DNA of 64,000 nucleotides. Origin: Gammaproteobacteria bacterium (GTDB lineage Bacteria; Pseudomonadota; Gammaproteobacteria; Coxiellales; Coxiellaceae). Location: assembly GCA_030429175.1 (NCBI GenBank), contig JAUIDD010000001.1:108268-172267 (forward strand), given 5' to 3'. Shown here one piece after another: positions 1 through 9,538 of the stretch (position 1 is the stretch's first letter; the number at the start of each line of letters is the position of its first letter). The position numbers and the translations under genes are program-made. The notes under the pieces were generated by a model, which saw only the letters and a list, made by a program, of their open reading frames with translations, searched no databases and was not told where the DNA came from.

Positions 1-1269
1 ACAGCTTTGTTGATGTGGCATATCAATACCATAAATAATGGCTCGATTACTGCGTTTGTTCAGTCGATAACGCATAATGGTTTTTTTAATGTCATGCAGG
101 GTATGTGGTCGTCAGTTGTATTTGGCACAATGAACGGTTGGAAGATTATTGGTGTCTTTGCACTAGTACAGCTCACCTTGATGCGTATTGTGCCAGGCAG
201 TCGCTTTGAGGGGCCGATCACACCGAAGGGTAATGTACCTATTTATAAGGCTAATGGTTTTTTATGTTATTTAATTACATTAGCGTTATTTTTTGTTTGT
301 AGTTATCAGTTGCATTGGTTCTCTGCAACAATCGTGTATGACAATTTTGCTGGTATTATCGGCGCTCTCAATATTTTTAGTCTTGTATTTTGTTTGTTTT
401 TATATTTCAAAGGGCGCTTTAAACCTTCATCTGCCGATTGCGGTATGACTGGTAATTTTATTTTTGATTACTACTGGGGCACTGAGTTGTATCCACGCGT
501 GTTTGGTTGGGATTTGAAAATGTTTACTAACTGCCGTTTTGGTATGATGGCTTGGCCTGTTATTGTGCTCTCATTTGCTGCAAAGCAATCACAGTTGTAT
601 GGCCTAAGTGATTCAATGTTAGTGGCTATGATTGTGATGATGACATATTTAACTAAGTTTTTTATTTGGGAAACGGGCTATTTGCGGTCGATGGATATCA
701 TGCATGATCGTGCAGGTTTTTATATTTGTTGGGGTTGTCTGGTTTGGGTGCCAGCTATTTATACCTCTCCTATTATGTATTTGGTTAATCATCCGGTACA
801 CCTTGGGCCATTTTTAGCAACAACGATTGCAGTTTTTGGTGTGGCTAGTGTGATGATTAATTTCTTTGCTGATCGACAGCGTCAAAAAGTACGTGCGAGC
901 AATGGCCAATGTAAAGTGTGGGGTAAAGCACCAGTATTGATTGATGCAGAATACACAACCACGGAAGGTGAGCGTAAGCAGACAGTTCTATTGGCTTCAG
1001 GCTGGTGGGGTGTTGCGCGTCATTTTCACTATTTACCTGAAATTTTGGGCTCTTTCTTTTGGACAGCGCCAGCATTATTTATCAGCCCATTACCTTATTT
1101 TTATGTGATATTTTTAACAATTTTACTCGTGCACCGTTCTATGCGTGATGAAGAGCGTTGTCGAGCGAAATATGGCAAATATTGGCAGGCTTATTGTGAA
1201 GCTGTGCCTTCACGTATTATCCCTGGCCTGCGTTTTGGTAACCAAGCACCAGAGAAAGTACCTCATTAA
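1..1269 (+). CDS. Sterol reductase of the ERG4/ERG24 (DHCR7-like) family, 5' end cut by window
   Basis: Multi-span membrane protein of the eukaryote-like sterol C-7/C-14 reductase family, which reduces ring double bonds of sterols with NADPH. Visible family motifs include FEGPITPKGNVPIYKANG near residue 70, GTELYPR with WDLKMF near 155-170, MDIMHDRAGFYICWG near 230, GWWGVARHFHYLPE near 335, and the C-terminal RDEERCRAKYGKYWQAY with a PGLRF tail. The frame is open to base 1, and family members have a longer N-terminus, so the first codons probably lie outside the window; a TTG at 7 and an ATG at 13 are the first internal starts. Similar genes are known in Coxiella and relatives, where they are thought to act on host sterols. 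No sterol synthesis genes are nearby. The family is secure; the substrate is not. Confidence 0.88.
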   Translation, partial: TALLMWHINTINNGSITAFVQSITHNGFFNVMQGMWSSVVFGTMNGWKIIGVFALVQLTLMRIVPGSRFEGPITPKGNVPIYKANGFLCYLITLALFFVCSYQLHWFSATIVYDNFAGIIGALNIFSLVFCLFLYFKGRFKPSSADCGMTGNFIFDYYWGTELYPRVFGWDLKMFTNCRFGMMAWPVIVLSFAAKQSQLYGLSDSMLVAMIVMMTYLTKFFIWETGYLRSMDIMHDRAGFYICWGCLVWVPAIYTSPIMYLVNHPVHLGPFLATTIAVFGVASVMINFFADRQRQKVRASNGQCKVWGKAPVLIDAEYTTTEGERKQTVLLASGWWGVARHFHYLPEILGSFFWTAPALFISPLPYFYVIFLTILLVHRSMRDEERCRAKYGKYWQAYCEAVPSRIIPGLRFGNQAPEKVPH

Positions 1270-1383
1270 ATAATGTAACTTCACCTTGAGCAAGGAAATC
1301 GCATTAATAAATAAAAACACGAGGTTTCAAGCCCCTATTTTTTTGTTAGGCTATCCTTTTATAAGTATTAGCAAAGGATTGCC

Positions 1384-1885
1384 ATGTCTGAAATATTTTT
1401 TCCACACGATAGTATTGTTAAATACACTTTATCTGATATTAAAGTTGCAAGATCATTTTTAGAGTAACATTAGTGTTGTTGAAATGCTTTCAAAGCACCG
1501 TGAAATTAATGATATCAAGAAATTTTTTCATAAAATAAAAGATGGATTGTGAGTGCTTGGGCAAAATAATTCTAGCGAGCTGATGGCATCTTTGTTAACA
1601 TATTTAGCATGTGTCCATGATGTAGATGCTAATACGTTACGTGTATTAGTGAGTAATTGCTTAAATAGACAAACGCAAAAGGTATTTATGGCAAGATATA
1701 CTCCTAACTGGGAACGTTGGCGTGATGAAGGCCGACAAGAAGGTCGTGTAGAAGGTCTGGTTGAAGGTCAGAATAAAGGTTACCGAGATTTGATTCAAAA
1801 GATGCAAGAACAGGGTGCTAGTTTAGATCAGATTTCACTTCTAACAGGCATGCAATTGGCGCAGCTCAAGCGTTTTCTTCAGTGA
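1384..1885 (+). pseudogene. Remnant of an Rpn/YhgA-type PD-(D/E)XK nuclease (transposase_31 family)
   Basis: Pieces of one gene remain in different frames. A 27-codon N-terminal piece (1384-1467, starting MSEIFFPHDSIVKYTLSD and containing VARSFLE) stops at TAA. A middle piece follows in a shifted frame (about 1469-1552, VVEMLSKHREINDIKKFF). A C-terminal piece from about 1553 to 1885 ends with the glycine/glutamate-rich EGRQEGRVEGLVEGQ stretch and a short helical tail typical of this family. Intact members have about 300 residues, so most of the nuclease core is gone. The family is named for recombination-promoting nucleases in E. coli. Recognition rests on the N-terminal HDxxxK-like start and the C-terminal repeat; I infer decay, not a functional small protein. 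Confidence 0.6.
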
Positions 1886-1999
1886 GAATCCATCTTTTCT
1901 ATAGTATTATCGTCAAAATTGAAAATGGGTGAAAAGCCGGGTAACTGCTCGACAACTGCTCACTGGGCTGGTAGACTGCCGTTCTTTGGAGATTTGCCA

Positions 2000-3472
2000 A
2001 TGCTGAGAATAGTCGAAGAGGCCTTAACCTTTGATGATGTACTCCTGGTGCCTGGCTTTGCCGAGGTACTCCCTAAAGATGTCGACTTAAAGACACAACT
2101 GACTCATGAAATTCCCCTAAATATCCCACTGTTATCGGCTGCGATGGACACAGTTACAGAAGCGCGTTTAGCGGTTGCTATGGCTGAAGCAGGTGGTATT
2201 GGGGTGATTCATAAGAACATGTCGATAGAGGCTCAAGCAGCTGAAGTAAGCAAAGTTAAGAAATATGAGAGTGGTATTGTCAGTGATCCTGTGGTGATTG
2301 GTCCTGATGCAACAATTGAAGAATATATTAAACTGCGCGAAACGTATAGTATATCGGGTATGCCTGTAGTTGCGGGTAATAAGGTTGTCGGTATTATTAC
2401 GAGTCGTGACACCCGCTTTGAGACCAATTTTAGTCGTCCTGTTTCAGAAGTGATGACGCCAAAGGAGCGTTTGATCACAGTTGACGAAAATGCTAGCCGT
2501 GAACAAGTGCGCGAGATTTTTAGAAAGCATCGTGTTGAGAAGCTTATTATTGTTAACAATGCATTTGAATTACGTGGCATGTATACGGTACGTGATATCT
2601 TGAAATCAGAAACGCACCCTAATGCGTGTAAAAATGACCAAGGTCAATTACGTGTAGCAGCAGCCGTTGGAACCGGTGATGAAACACAAGACCGTATTGC
2701 AGCACTTGTCGATGCACGTGTTGATTTGATTGTAGTGGATACGGCACATGGTTTTTCTAAAGGTGTTGTTGACATGGTAAAGTGGACTAAGCAGCACTAT
2801 CCAACATTGCAAATAATGGCTGGTAATATTGCTACAGCTGATGCGGCAGTTGCTTTAGCTGATGCAGGAGCAAATGCGGTTAAAGTCGGTATGGGGCCAG
2901 GATCTATTTGTACAACGCGTATTGTTGCAGGTGTCGGTGTGCCACAGATCACAGCTATTTCAAATGTTGCCAACGCACTTAAAAAACGTCATGTATCAGT
3001 GATTGCTGATGGTGGTATTCGATTTTCAGGTGATTTGTGCAAGGCAATTGTTGCTGGTGCCCATGCAGTGATGATTGGTGGTTTATTTGCAGGTACTGAA
3101 GAAGCACCAGGTGAAGTGGTGTTATATCAAGGTCGTTCATATAAGTCTTATCGTGGTATGGGTTCTGTAGGTGCGATGTCGCAGCGTCATGGTTCGAGTG
3201 ATCGTTATTTTCAAGATGATAAATCTGAAGTAGGCAAACTGGTACCGGAAGGTATTGAAGGACGTGTACCTTATAAAGGTTCATTAAATGCAGTGATTCA
3301 TCAGTTAACCGGTGGTTTACGTTCTAGCATGGGTTATACCGGCACTAAAACAATGACTGAGATGCGTGAGCAAGCATCATTTGTGCGTGTGACCAATGCG
3401 GGTATGCGTGAATCACATGTGCATGATGTTATTATCACTAAAGAAGCACCGAACTATTGGGTAGATGCCTAA
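2000..3472 (+). CDS. guaB: Inosine-5'-monophosphate dehydrogenase
   Basis: Converts IMP to XMP with NAD, the first committed step of GMP synthesis in the cytoplasm. The product has 490 residues, the usual length. It shows the N-terminal [11 protein letters not shown], a CBS-domain pair around residues 95-205 ([19 protein letters not shown]), the catalytic loop [10 protein letters not shown] with Cys near 304, and the flap region with MGSVGAM and RYFQ. I place the start at the ATG at 2000, with GGAG 10-12 bases upstream, rather than an in-frame start at 1919, because the family begins at this point. It overlaps guaA by one base (TAATG), so both are very likely cotranscribed. Confidence 0.97.
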   Translation: MLRIVEEALTFDDVLLVPGFAEVLPKDVDLKTQLTHEIPLNIPLLSAAMDTVTEARLAVAMAEAGGIGVIHKNMSIEAQAAEVSKVKKYESGIVSDPVVIGPDATIEEYIKLRETYSISGMPVVAGNKVVGIITSRDTRFETNFSRPVSEVMTPKERLITVDENASREQVREIFRKHRVEKLIIVNNAFELRGMYTVRDILKSETHPNACKNDQGQLRVAAAVGTGDETQDRIAALVDARVDLIVVDTAHGFSKGVVDMVKWTKQHYPTLQIMAGNIATADAAVALADAGANAVKVGMGPGSICTTRIVAGVGVPQITAISNVANALKKRHVSVIADGGIRFSGDLCKAIVAGAHAVMIGGLFAGTEEAPGEVVLYQGRSYKSYRGMGSVGAMSQRHGSSDRYFQDDKSEVGKLVPEGIEGRVPYKGSLNAVIHQLTGGLRSSMGYTGTKTMTEMREQASFVRVTNAGMRESHVHDVIITKEAPNYWVDA

Positions 3473-5046
3473 TGTCTGATATTCATAGTGATAAAATTCT
3501 CATTCTTGATTTTGGTTCGCAATATTCACAACTTATCGCGCGTCGTTTGCGTGAGATTGGCGTGTATTGTGAATTAGTAACTTACGAAATTGATCAAAGC
3601 TTTGCTGAAAATTTTAAACCGCGTGGGATTATTTTATCTGGTGGGCCTGAGTCTGTTCATATGAATGATGCGCCACGTATTCCGGATTTTATTTTTGAGA
3701 TGAATGTGCCGGTGTTAGGTGTTTGTTATGGTATGCAAGCGATGGCACAGCAGTTAGGTGGCCAGGTAGCGTCGAGTGATCATTGTGAATTTGGTCATGC
3801 GTTGGTTGAAATTCTTAAACCGACAAAATTACTTGATGATATTGATGATCAAATTAATATTTCTGGTAATGCGTGTATCGATGTGTGGATGAGTCATGGT
3901 GATAAGGTAGTCAGTTTACCGCAAGACTTTCAGTGTTTAGCACAAACTGAGAGCGCACCAATTGCGGTGATGGCAGACGAAACGCGCAAATTTTATGGTG
4001 TACAATTCCATCCAGAAGTAACGCACACACTGCAAGGCGAGCGAATCTTAAAACAATTTATCTGTGATATCTGTGGCTGTGAGACGCAGTGGACACCTAA
4101 AAATATTATTGAATCAGCAATTGCTGACATTAAGCAGCGTGTTGGTGACGATGAGGTACTGGTTGCTTTATCAGGTGGTGTTGATTCAGCAGTGACGGCA
4201 GCGATGATTCATCGCGCAATTGGTGATAAGTTGACCTGTATTTTTGTTGATACAGGCTTATTGCGCAAAAATGAGGGTGATCAAGTGATGCAGATTTTTA
4301 AGCAGCACTTGCATGTTAAGGTGATCCGCGTTGATGCGCATAATGAATTTCTCGATCCACTTCAAGGTGTTGCTGATCCAGAAGCCAAGCGTAAGATTTG
4401 TGGTGAAGCTTTTATTCGTGTATTTGAACGTGAATCGCAAAAACTTAAAAATATTCGCTGGTTAGGGCAGGGTACCATTTACCCAGATGTTATCGAATCA
4501 GCAGCGGTCGCTACAGGTAAGGCGCATGTGATTAAATCACACCATAATGTTGGCGGACTGCCTGAAGATATGACCTTTGAATTGATAGAACCATTGCGTG
4601 AATTATTTAAAGATGAAGTGCGTCGCGTCGGTTTGGAGTTGGGGTTGCCGGCTGAGTTGCTATATCGCCATCCGTTTCCAGGGCCAGGTCTTGCCGTACG
4701 TATCTTAGGTGAGGTTAAGCGGGAATATGTACTTATCTTACAAGATGCCGATGCGATTTTTATGCAAGCACTACGTGAGCACAAACTTTATGAAGAAGTA
4801 TCACAAGCATTTGCGGTATTTTTGCCAGTTAAAAGTGTGGGTGTGAAAGGTGATGCGCGTTGCTATGAGTATGTGATCGCACTACGTGCAGTTAAAACTG
4901 TTGACTTTATGACTGCTCATTATGCTGATCTGCCACACAGCTTTTTAGCGCATGTAGCCAATCGAATTATGAATGAAGTGCCACAAGTTGCACGCGTTAC
5001 TTACGATATTTCGAGCAAGCCACCTGCTACGATTGAATGGGAATAG
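3472..5046 (+). CDS. guaA: GMP synthase (glutamine-hydrolysing)
   Basis: Aminates XMP to GMP using glutamine and ATP. The 524-residue product has the two expected modules. An N-terminal class I glutamine amidotransferase carries the nucleophile in [10 protein letters not shown] and the His-Glu pair in QFHPEVTHT. An ATP-pyrophosphatase domain carries the P-loop SGGVDSAV near residue 233. A dimerisation domain ends in the typical KPPATIEWE. The ATG overlaps the guaB stop, so the start at 3472 is preferred over the in-frame 3457 start. The adjacent tadA follows after two bases, suggesting a guaB-guaA-tadA transcription unit. Confidence 0.97.
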   Translation: MSDIHSDKILILDFGSQYSQLIARRLREIGVYCELVTYEIDQSFAENFKPRGIILSGGPESVHMNDAPRIPDFIFEMNVPVLGVCYGMQAMAQQLGGQVASSDHCEFGHALVEILKPTKLLDDIDDQINISGNACIDVWMSHGDKVVSLPQDFQCLAQTESAPIAVMADETRKFYGVQFHPEVTHTLQGERILKQFICDICGCETQWTPKNIIESAIADIKQRVGDDEVLVALSGGVDSAVTAAMIHRAIGDKLTCIFVDTGLLRKNEGDQVMQIFKQHLHVKVIRVDAHNEFLDPLQGVADPEAKRKICGEAFIRVFERESQKLKNIRWLGQGTIYPDVIESAAVATGKAHVIKSHHNVGGLPEDMTFELIEPLRELFKDEVRRVGLELGLPAELLYRHPFPGPGLAVRILGEVKREYVLILQDADAIFMQALREHKLYEEVSQAFAVFLPVKSVGVKGDARCYEYVIALRAVKTVDFMTAHYADLPHSFLAHVANRIMNEVPQVARVTYDISSKPPATIEWE

Positions 5047-5048
5047 TC

Positions 5049-5501
5049 ATGTCTACTGATATCGAATTTATGCAGCAAGCACTTTCTCAAGCGCATTATG
5101 CAGAGTCGATCGATGAAGTGCCCGTCGGTGCGATTATTGTTAAAGACAATGAAGTTATTGCCACAGGGTTTAATCAACCCATTACCTACCATGACCCAAC
5201 GGCGCATGCAGAAATTGCTGCTATACGCAATGCCGCTCAAACTCTACAAAACTATCGTTTAAATAACACAACACTTTACGTTACGCTGGAGCCGTGTGTG
5301 ATGTGTATTGGTGCAATTTTGCATGCGCGCGTTAAACGCTTGGTGTTTGGTGCGTGTGACCCTAAAGCAGGTGCGATACAAAGCATCTTTCAAATTGCTG
5401 ATGAAACACGTTTAAATCATCGCATTGAATACAGTGGTGGTGTGTTGAAACAAGAATGTGGCGATTTGTTGCGAGATTTCTTTAAGCGCCGCAGGTCTTA
5501 A
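5049..5501 (+). CDS. tadA: tRNA-specific adenosine deaminase
   Basis: Deaminates A34 to inosine in the anticodon of tRNA-Arg(ACG), a zinc-dependent cytidine-deaminase-fold enzyme. The 150-residue product has the zinc/proton-shuttle motif HAEI (His53, Glu55) and PCVMC (Cys83, Cys86). The C-terminal helix with RDFFKRRR is typical of TadA. The start at ATG 5049 lies two bases after the guaA stop; the in-frame 5037 start would sit inside guaA. A hairpin ends this unit at 5511-5546. Confidence 0.93.
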   Translation: MSTDIEFMQQALSQAHYAESIDEVPVGAIIVKDNEVIATGFNQPITYHDPTAHAEIAAIRNAAQTLQNYRLNNTTLYVTLEPCVMCIGAILHARVKRLVFGACDPKAGAIQSIFQIADETRLNHRIEYSGGVLKQECGDLLRDFFKRRRS

Positions 5502-5510
5502 GATTTTTGC

Positions 5511-5546
5511 AAAAAAAAAGCAGCCTCATGTAACTGAGGCTGCTTA
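5511..5546 (-). terminator. Rho-independent terminator, strongest on the minus strand
   Basis: A perfect 10-bp stem (AGCAGCCTCA / TGAGGCTGCT, 5519-5544) with a six-base loop. Read on the minus strand it is followed by nine T residues, the classical intrinsic terminator. On the plus strand only a short T run follows, so it may also stop tadA transcripts weakly. It forms the 3' end of the small RNA proposed at 5511-5620. Confidence 0.85.
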
Positions 5547-5620
5547 AATCAACGGCGTCCTTGCCGTGAGATCACATCCATGTGCAGATACCAGACGGGC
5601 TAAATGCATAAATGATCTGG
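5511..5620 (-). ncRNA. Candidate Csr/Rsm-type regulatory small RNA
   Basis: About 110 bases on the minus strand with a complete transcription-unit layout: a sigma70-like promoter (5625-5653), a first hairpin (CCAGA...TCTGG, 5591-5620), two hairpins presenting GGA in the loop, and a strong terminator. The GGA hairpins are CACATGGATGTG (5573-5584), which matches the high-affinity CsrA consensus core ACAnGGAnGU, and CGGC-AAGGAC-GCCG (5553-5566). GGA-loop hairpins followed by a terminator are the hallmark of CsrB/RsmY/RsmZ RNAs that sequester CsrA, and the length fits RsmY/RsmZ. Only two clear GGA loops are visible, fewer than in many family members, so I hold this as probable, not certain. Confidence 0.55.
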
Positions 5621-5624
5621 GGTT

Positions 5625-5653
5625 AGTATTGTTGATAGCTGAAATTTACGCAA
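5625..5653 (-). promoter_or_regulatory. Sigma70-type promoter of the candidate small RNA
   Basis: On the minus strand, TTGCGT (5653-5648) and AATACT (5630-5625) are separated by exactly 17 bases, predicting a start at about 5618-5620, just where the first RNA hairpin begins. The spacer contains AAATTTCAG, vaguely like the AT-rich core of LetA/GacA boxes, but the match is too poor to claim. Confidence 0.5.
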
Positions 5654-5756
5654 GCATTATTGTGTATTATGTGTTCTATGATTGACTTCAATCAACTTCC
5701 TTTCCTAGGTCATTGTTTGTATAATGGCACGATTTATATAGCTAGAAGGAAGCATC

Positions 5757-6287
5757 ATGTCTGCATTTGATAAAATAGCACCTGCACGTAGTGTGCCAGA
5801 TGATATTAACGTTATTATTGAGGTACCAGCCCATGCGGAGCCGGTAAAATACGAGGTTGATAAGGACAGTGGGTTGCTTGAAGTGGATCGTTTTATGCCG
5901 ACTGCAATGCATTATCCGTGTAACTATGGTTTTGTGCCAAATACGCTTGCAGGTGATGGTGATCCGGTTGATGTATTACTGATTGCGCCACTGCCAGTAC
6001 AGCCATGTGCATTGGTACGTTGCCGTGCCTTGGGTATGCTGGAAATGACTGATGAATCAGGTGAAGATGCCAAGGTGATTGCAGTACCGATTGAGAAAGT
6101 ATGTCTGCACATGAAAGAAATTAAATCTTTAGATGACTTATCAAAAGTACGTTTAGATGCCATCGTGCATTTCTTTGAGCATTATAAAGACCTTGAGCCA
6201 AACAAGTGGGTTAAGGTGAGTGGTTTTGTTGGCATCGATGCGGCTGCCAAAGAAATCAATGATAGTATTGCTCGATTTAAAGGTTAA
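5757..6287 (+). CDS. ppa: Inorganic pyrophosphatase
   Basis: Family I soluble pyrophosphatase, hydrolysing PPi to two phosphates and pulling biosynthetic reactions forward. The 176-residue length is standard for the bacterial enzyme. Seen are the substrate/metal motif with YEVDKDSG, the block HYPCNYGFVPNT, and GDGDPVDVL, whose aspartates bind magnesium. The start ATG is preceded by AGAAGGA at a good distance. A TATAAT-like -10 element lies at 5720-5725, and a small perfect inverted repeat (TGATTG-ACTT-CAATCA) lies just upstream at about 5679-5694. Confidence 0.96.
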   Translation: MSAFDKIAPARSVPDDINVIIEVPAHAEPVKYEVDKDSGLLEVDRFMPTAMHYPCNYGFVPNTLAGDGDPVDVLLIAPLPVQPCALVRCRALGMLEMTDESGEDAKVIAVPIEKVCLHMKEIKSLDDLSKVRLDAIVHFFEHYKDLEPNKWVKVSGFVGIDAAAKEINDSIARFKG

Positions 6288-6292
6288 TAGTT

Positions 6293-9200
6293 ATGTATCT
6301 CAACACCCCCATTCCTGCTCAAGATGCTTTACGTGAAGCGATTACCCAACATTACCATATGGATGAAACAATCTGTATTGAATTATTACTATCGCAGTTA
6401 GATTTTACCACTGCGACAGAAAAAGATATCGAGTTAGCTGCCAAACGTTTGGTGATGAAGGTTAGGGAAAAAGAAGCGCAAAAGACGGGTGTTGAGGCAT
6501 TGATGGTGCATTATGATCTGTCAACAAAAGAAGGTATTATGCTGATGTGTTTGGCAGAAGCATTGTTGCGTATTCCAGATAAAGATACTGAAAACTTACT
6601 CATTCGCGATAAGCTTACCAGTGCGGAATGGGATACACATTTAGGACGTGCCGAGTCAAGCTTTGTTAATATGGCAACCTGGGGTTTAGCGCTAACAGGT
6701 AAGATCTTAAATAAATCTGATCAATCAAATTCCTTTAGCAATATTTGGAAGGCTTTATTAAGACGTAGCAGTGAGCCTGTGGTGCGTAAAGCAGTACGTG
6801 AAGCGATTCGTTTGATGAGCGAACAGTTTGTGTTGGGGCGTCAAATTACTGAAGCATTAAAGCGCTCACAACCAAGCATTGATAAAGGTTATGCCTTTTC
6901 GTACGATATGTTGGGTGAAGCGGCACGTACGATGCACGATGCTGATCTTTATTTGGCATCCTATCTAGAAGCGATTGAAGCGATTGGTGAGACAGTCAAT
7001 CATGATCAGGAATTTTTCCGCCGTCCGAGTATTTCAGTCAAACTATCTGCGATTTATCCGCGTTATGATTTTCTCCATCGCGAAATGGCCATTGATGTTT
7101 TAGTATCTCGTCTTAAACAGCTATGTATGGCTGCTAAAAAAGTCGAGATTTGTTTAACAGTTGATGCTGAGGAAGCAAAGCGTTTGGATTTATCGTTAGA
7201 TATCTTAGAAGTGGTATTTGCTGATCCTGAATTAGAAGATTGGAATGGTCTAGGTTTGGCAGTTCAAGCCTATCAAAAGCGTGCTTTGCCAGTGTTACGT
7301 TGGGTATCTGATTTGGCGAGTCGTTATGGTAGGCGTATACGTGTGCGCTTGGTTAAAGGTGCGTACTGGGATACCGAAATTAAATTAGCTCAGGAGCTGG
7401 GTTACAAAAATTATCCGGTATTTACTCGTAAAATATCGACAGATGTCAGTTATCTTGTCTGCGCCAAGGTCATGATTAATGAAATGCAAGATACGATTTA
7501 TCCGCAGTTTGCGACGCATAATGCCTATACAGTTGCTGCAATTCTCGATTTAGTTGATTGTGCTAACGGCAAGGTTGAATATGAGTTTCAAAGCCTGCAT
7601 GGCATGGGTGGCGCATTGCATGATCAGCTCATTCAACGTGGAATTCCATGTCGCGTTTATGCACCAGTTGGCAGTCATGAAGATTTATTGCCTTACTTGG
7701 TGCGTCGTTTACTTGAAAATGGTGCTAATAGTTCTTTTGTCAATCAGATTGCTGACAAAGACGTGCCGATTGAGTATTTAGTAGAAAGCCCGGTTGAACG
7801 TATCGCAGCACTCAAAGACAAAGCTAATCCTAAGATTCGATTACCAGCTGATATCTTTGGTGATAAGCGTACTAACTCAGCAGGCCTTGATTTTACTGAT
7901 TGTGATGTATTGCGTGAATTACAAACAACAGTGAAATCATTTTGGGATAAGTCCTATACGGCTGCACCATTTTCACGTAAGTCTGTAAAATCAGGTGCAA
8001 CGCATGATGTATTAAATCCCGCAAATCATCAAGATATCGTTGGGCAGATTGAATTAGCACAATCAGAAGATGCAGAAAAAGCGTTAGCAACAGGTGTTGC
8101 TGCTTTTACACATTGGGATCATGTGCCTGTTGAGCAGCGTGCAGCATTATTAGATCGTTGTGCTGAATTACTCGAAGAGCACCATGCAGAGCTGATGGCA
8201 CTGGCTTGTCGTGAAGCAGGTAAAGTACTGACAGATACGATTGCAGAAGTTCGTGAGGCAGTTGATTTTTGTCGTTATTATGCTGAGATGGCACGTACAA
8301 CTTTAATGCCTAAAGAATTGGTTGGTTATACGGGTGAGACCAATACATTGCGTATGCAGGGTCGTGGAGTGATGCTCTGTATTAGTCCATGGAACTTTCC
8401 GATTGCGATTTTTGTTGGTCAAGTAGTGGCGGCATTAGTTGCAGGCAATTGTGTGATTGCAAAACCTGCTGAGTCAACATCGCTTGTGGCAGCGCGTGTG
8501 GTTGAGTTGTTTTATATGGCGGGTATACCGCGTGAAGTTTTGCAGTTGATGCCCGGCAAAGGTAGCACTATCGGTCAGCAGTTGGTTGAAGATGAGCGTA
8601 TTGCAGGGGTTATATTTACTGGTTCTACGGCTGTTGCTAAAGGTATTCAGTTAGCATTAGCTAAACGTGCGGGTGCAATAGTACCTTTAATCGCAGAGAC
8701 AGGTGGCATTAATGCGATGATTGCTGATTCAACCGCATTGCCTGAACAATTGGTTGATGATGTAGTGACATCGGCATTTGGTAGTGCAGGGCAGCGTTGT
8801 TCAGCATTACGTGTGTTGTTTATCCAAGATGATGTTGCCGATAAGGTGATTGAAATGCTTAAAGGTGCGATGAAATTATTAGTTGTCGGTAATCCTGCAA
8901 ATTTACAAACTGATGTAGGGCCGGTTATCGATAAATCAGCTCAGCAAATGATTGATAAACATATTCAAGAGATGAATGCACAAGCAACCTTAATATCTAA
9001 TGCGAAATTAGCTACTGATGTCGCAGCTGAAAGTACTTTTGTGATTCCGCATGCTTTTGAGTTGAAATCACTGTCGCAACTGACTAAAGAAATCTTTGGT
9101 CCAGTATTGCATGTGGTACGTTATAAGCGTAAAGAATTAGGCCAGGTATTAGAACAGGTCAATAGCCTTGGCTATGGCTTAACTTTCGGCATTCAAAGCC

Positions 9201-9439
9201 GTATTGACGATACAGTGGATTATATTCAAGCACGCATGCGTGTTGGTAATATCTATGTCAATCGCAATATGATTGGTGCGATGGTGGGTGTGCAACCATT
9301 TGGTGGTTGTGGTTTATCGGGTACGGGTCCCAAAGCAGGTGGACCACTTTATTTACTACGCTTATGTCATGAAAATACACTTACTATCAATACAACAGCT
9401 GCAGGCGGTAATGCGAGTCTTATGGAGCTAGATGCGTAA
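6293..9439 (+). CDS. putA: Bifunctional proline dehydrogenase / P5C dehydrogenase
   Basis: Oxidises proline to glutamate in two steps with FAD and NAD, channelling the intermediate between domains. The 1048-residue protein starts with an alpha-helical arm, then the PRODH barrel (RLVKGAYWDTEIK near 350, LHGMGG near 435, and a RVYAPVGSHEDLL block). The C-terminal aldehyde dehydrogenase domain has CISPWNFPIAIF, the catalytic Glu in AETGG near 801 and the catalytic Cys in GSAGQRCSALR near 835. Compared with the 1320-residue E. coli protein it lacks the N-terminal ribbon-helix-helix DNA-binding domain, so it should be an enzyme only, not an autorepressor. It starts six bases after ppa and may be cotranscribed with it. 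Confidence 0.96.
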   Translation: MYLNTPIPAQDALREAITQHYHMDETICIELLLSQLDFTTATEKDIELAAKRLVMKVREKEAQKTGVEALMVHYDLSTKEGIMLMCLAEALLRIPDKDTENLLIRDKLTSAEWDTHLGRAESSFVNMATWGLALTGKILNKSDQSNSFSNIWKALLRRSSEPVVRKAVREAIRLMSEQFVLGRQITEALKRSQPSIDKGYAFSYDMLGEAARTMHDADLYLASYLEAIEAIGETVNHDQEFFRRPSISVKLSAIYPRYDFLHREMAIDVLVSRLKQLCMAAKKVEICLTVDAEEAKRLDLSLDILEVVFADPELEDWNGLGLAVQAYQKRALPVLRWVSDLASRYGRRIRVRLVKGAYWDTEIKLAQELGYKNYPVFTRKISTDVSYLVCAKVMINEMQDTIYPQFATHNAYTVAAILDLVDCANGKVEYEFQSLHGMGGALHDQLIQRGIPCRVYAPVGSHEDLLPYLVRRLLENGANSSFVNQIADKDVPIEYLVESPVERIAALKDKANPKIRLPADIFGDKRTNSAGLDFTDCDVLRELQTTVKSFWDKSYTAAPFSRKSVKSGATHDVLNPANHQDIVGQIELAQSEDAEKALATGVAAFTHWDHVPVEQRAALLDRCAELLEEHHAELMALACREAGKVLTDTIAEVREAVDFCRYYAEMARTTLMPKELVGYTGETNTLRMQGRGVMLCISPWNFPIAIFVGQVVAALVAGNCVIAKPAESTSLVAARVVELFYMAGIPREVLQLMPGKGSTIGQQLVEDERIAGVIFTGSTAVAKGIQLALAKRAGAIVPLIAETGGINAMIADSTALPEQLVDDVVTSAFGSAGQRCSALRVLFIQDDVADKVIEMLKGAMKLLVVGNPANLQTDVGPVIDKSAQQMIDKHIQEMNAQATLISNAKLATDVAAESTFVIPHAFELKSLSQLTKEIFGPVLHVVRYKRKELGQVLEQVNSLGYGLTFGIQSRIDDTVDYIQARMRVGNIYVNRNMIGAMVGVQPFGGCGLSGTGPKAGGPLYLLRLCHENTLTINTTAAGGNASLMELDA

Positions 9440-9538
9440 ATACGCATGTAGATCGTCATATAGACGAAAAAAACCAGCAATTTCTGGTGCCTATAACTTC
9501 TAGCCGATACGGTTAGTTTTTGTTAGACTGCGTTTACT

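Noticed and set aside
1310..1350. Possible terminator after the sterol reductase (T run at about 1338-1345)
   Set aside because: I could not find a stem longer than four pairs before the T run.
5679..5694. Inverted repeat TGATTG-ACTT-CAATCA before ppa as an operator
   Set aside because: Only six pairs, no recurrence seen elsewhere in the window, and it lies upstream of the probable promoter; noted in the ppa entry only.
9463..9490. Small hairpin ACCAG-CAATTT-CTGGT after putA, preceded by a run of A
   Set aside because: The stem has only five pairs, and the T run lies on the minus strand where there is no gene to terminate.
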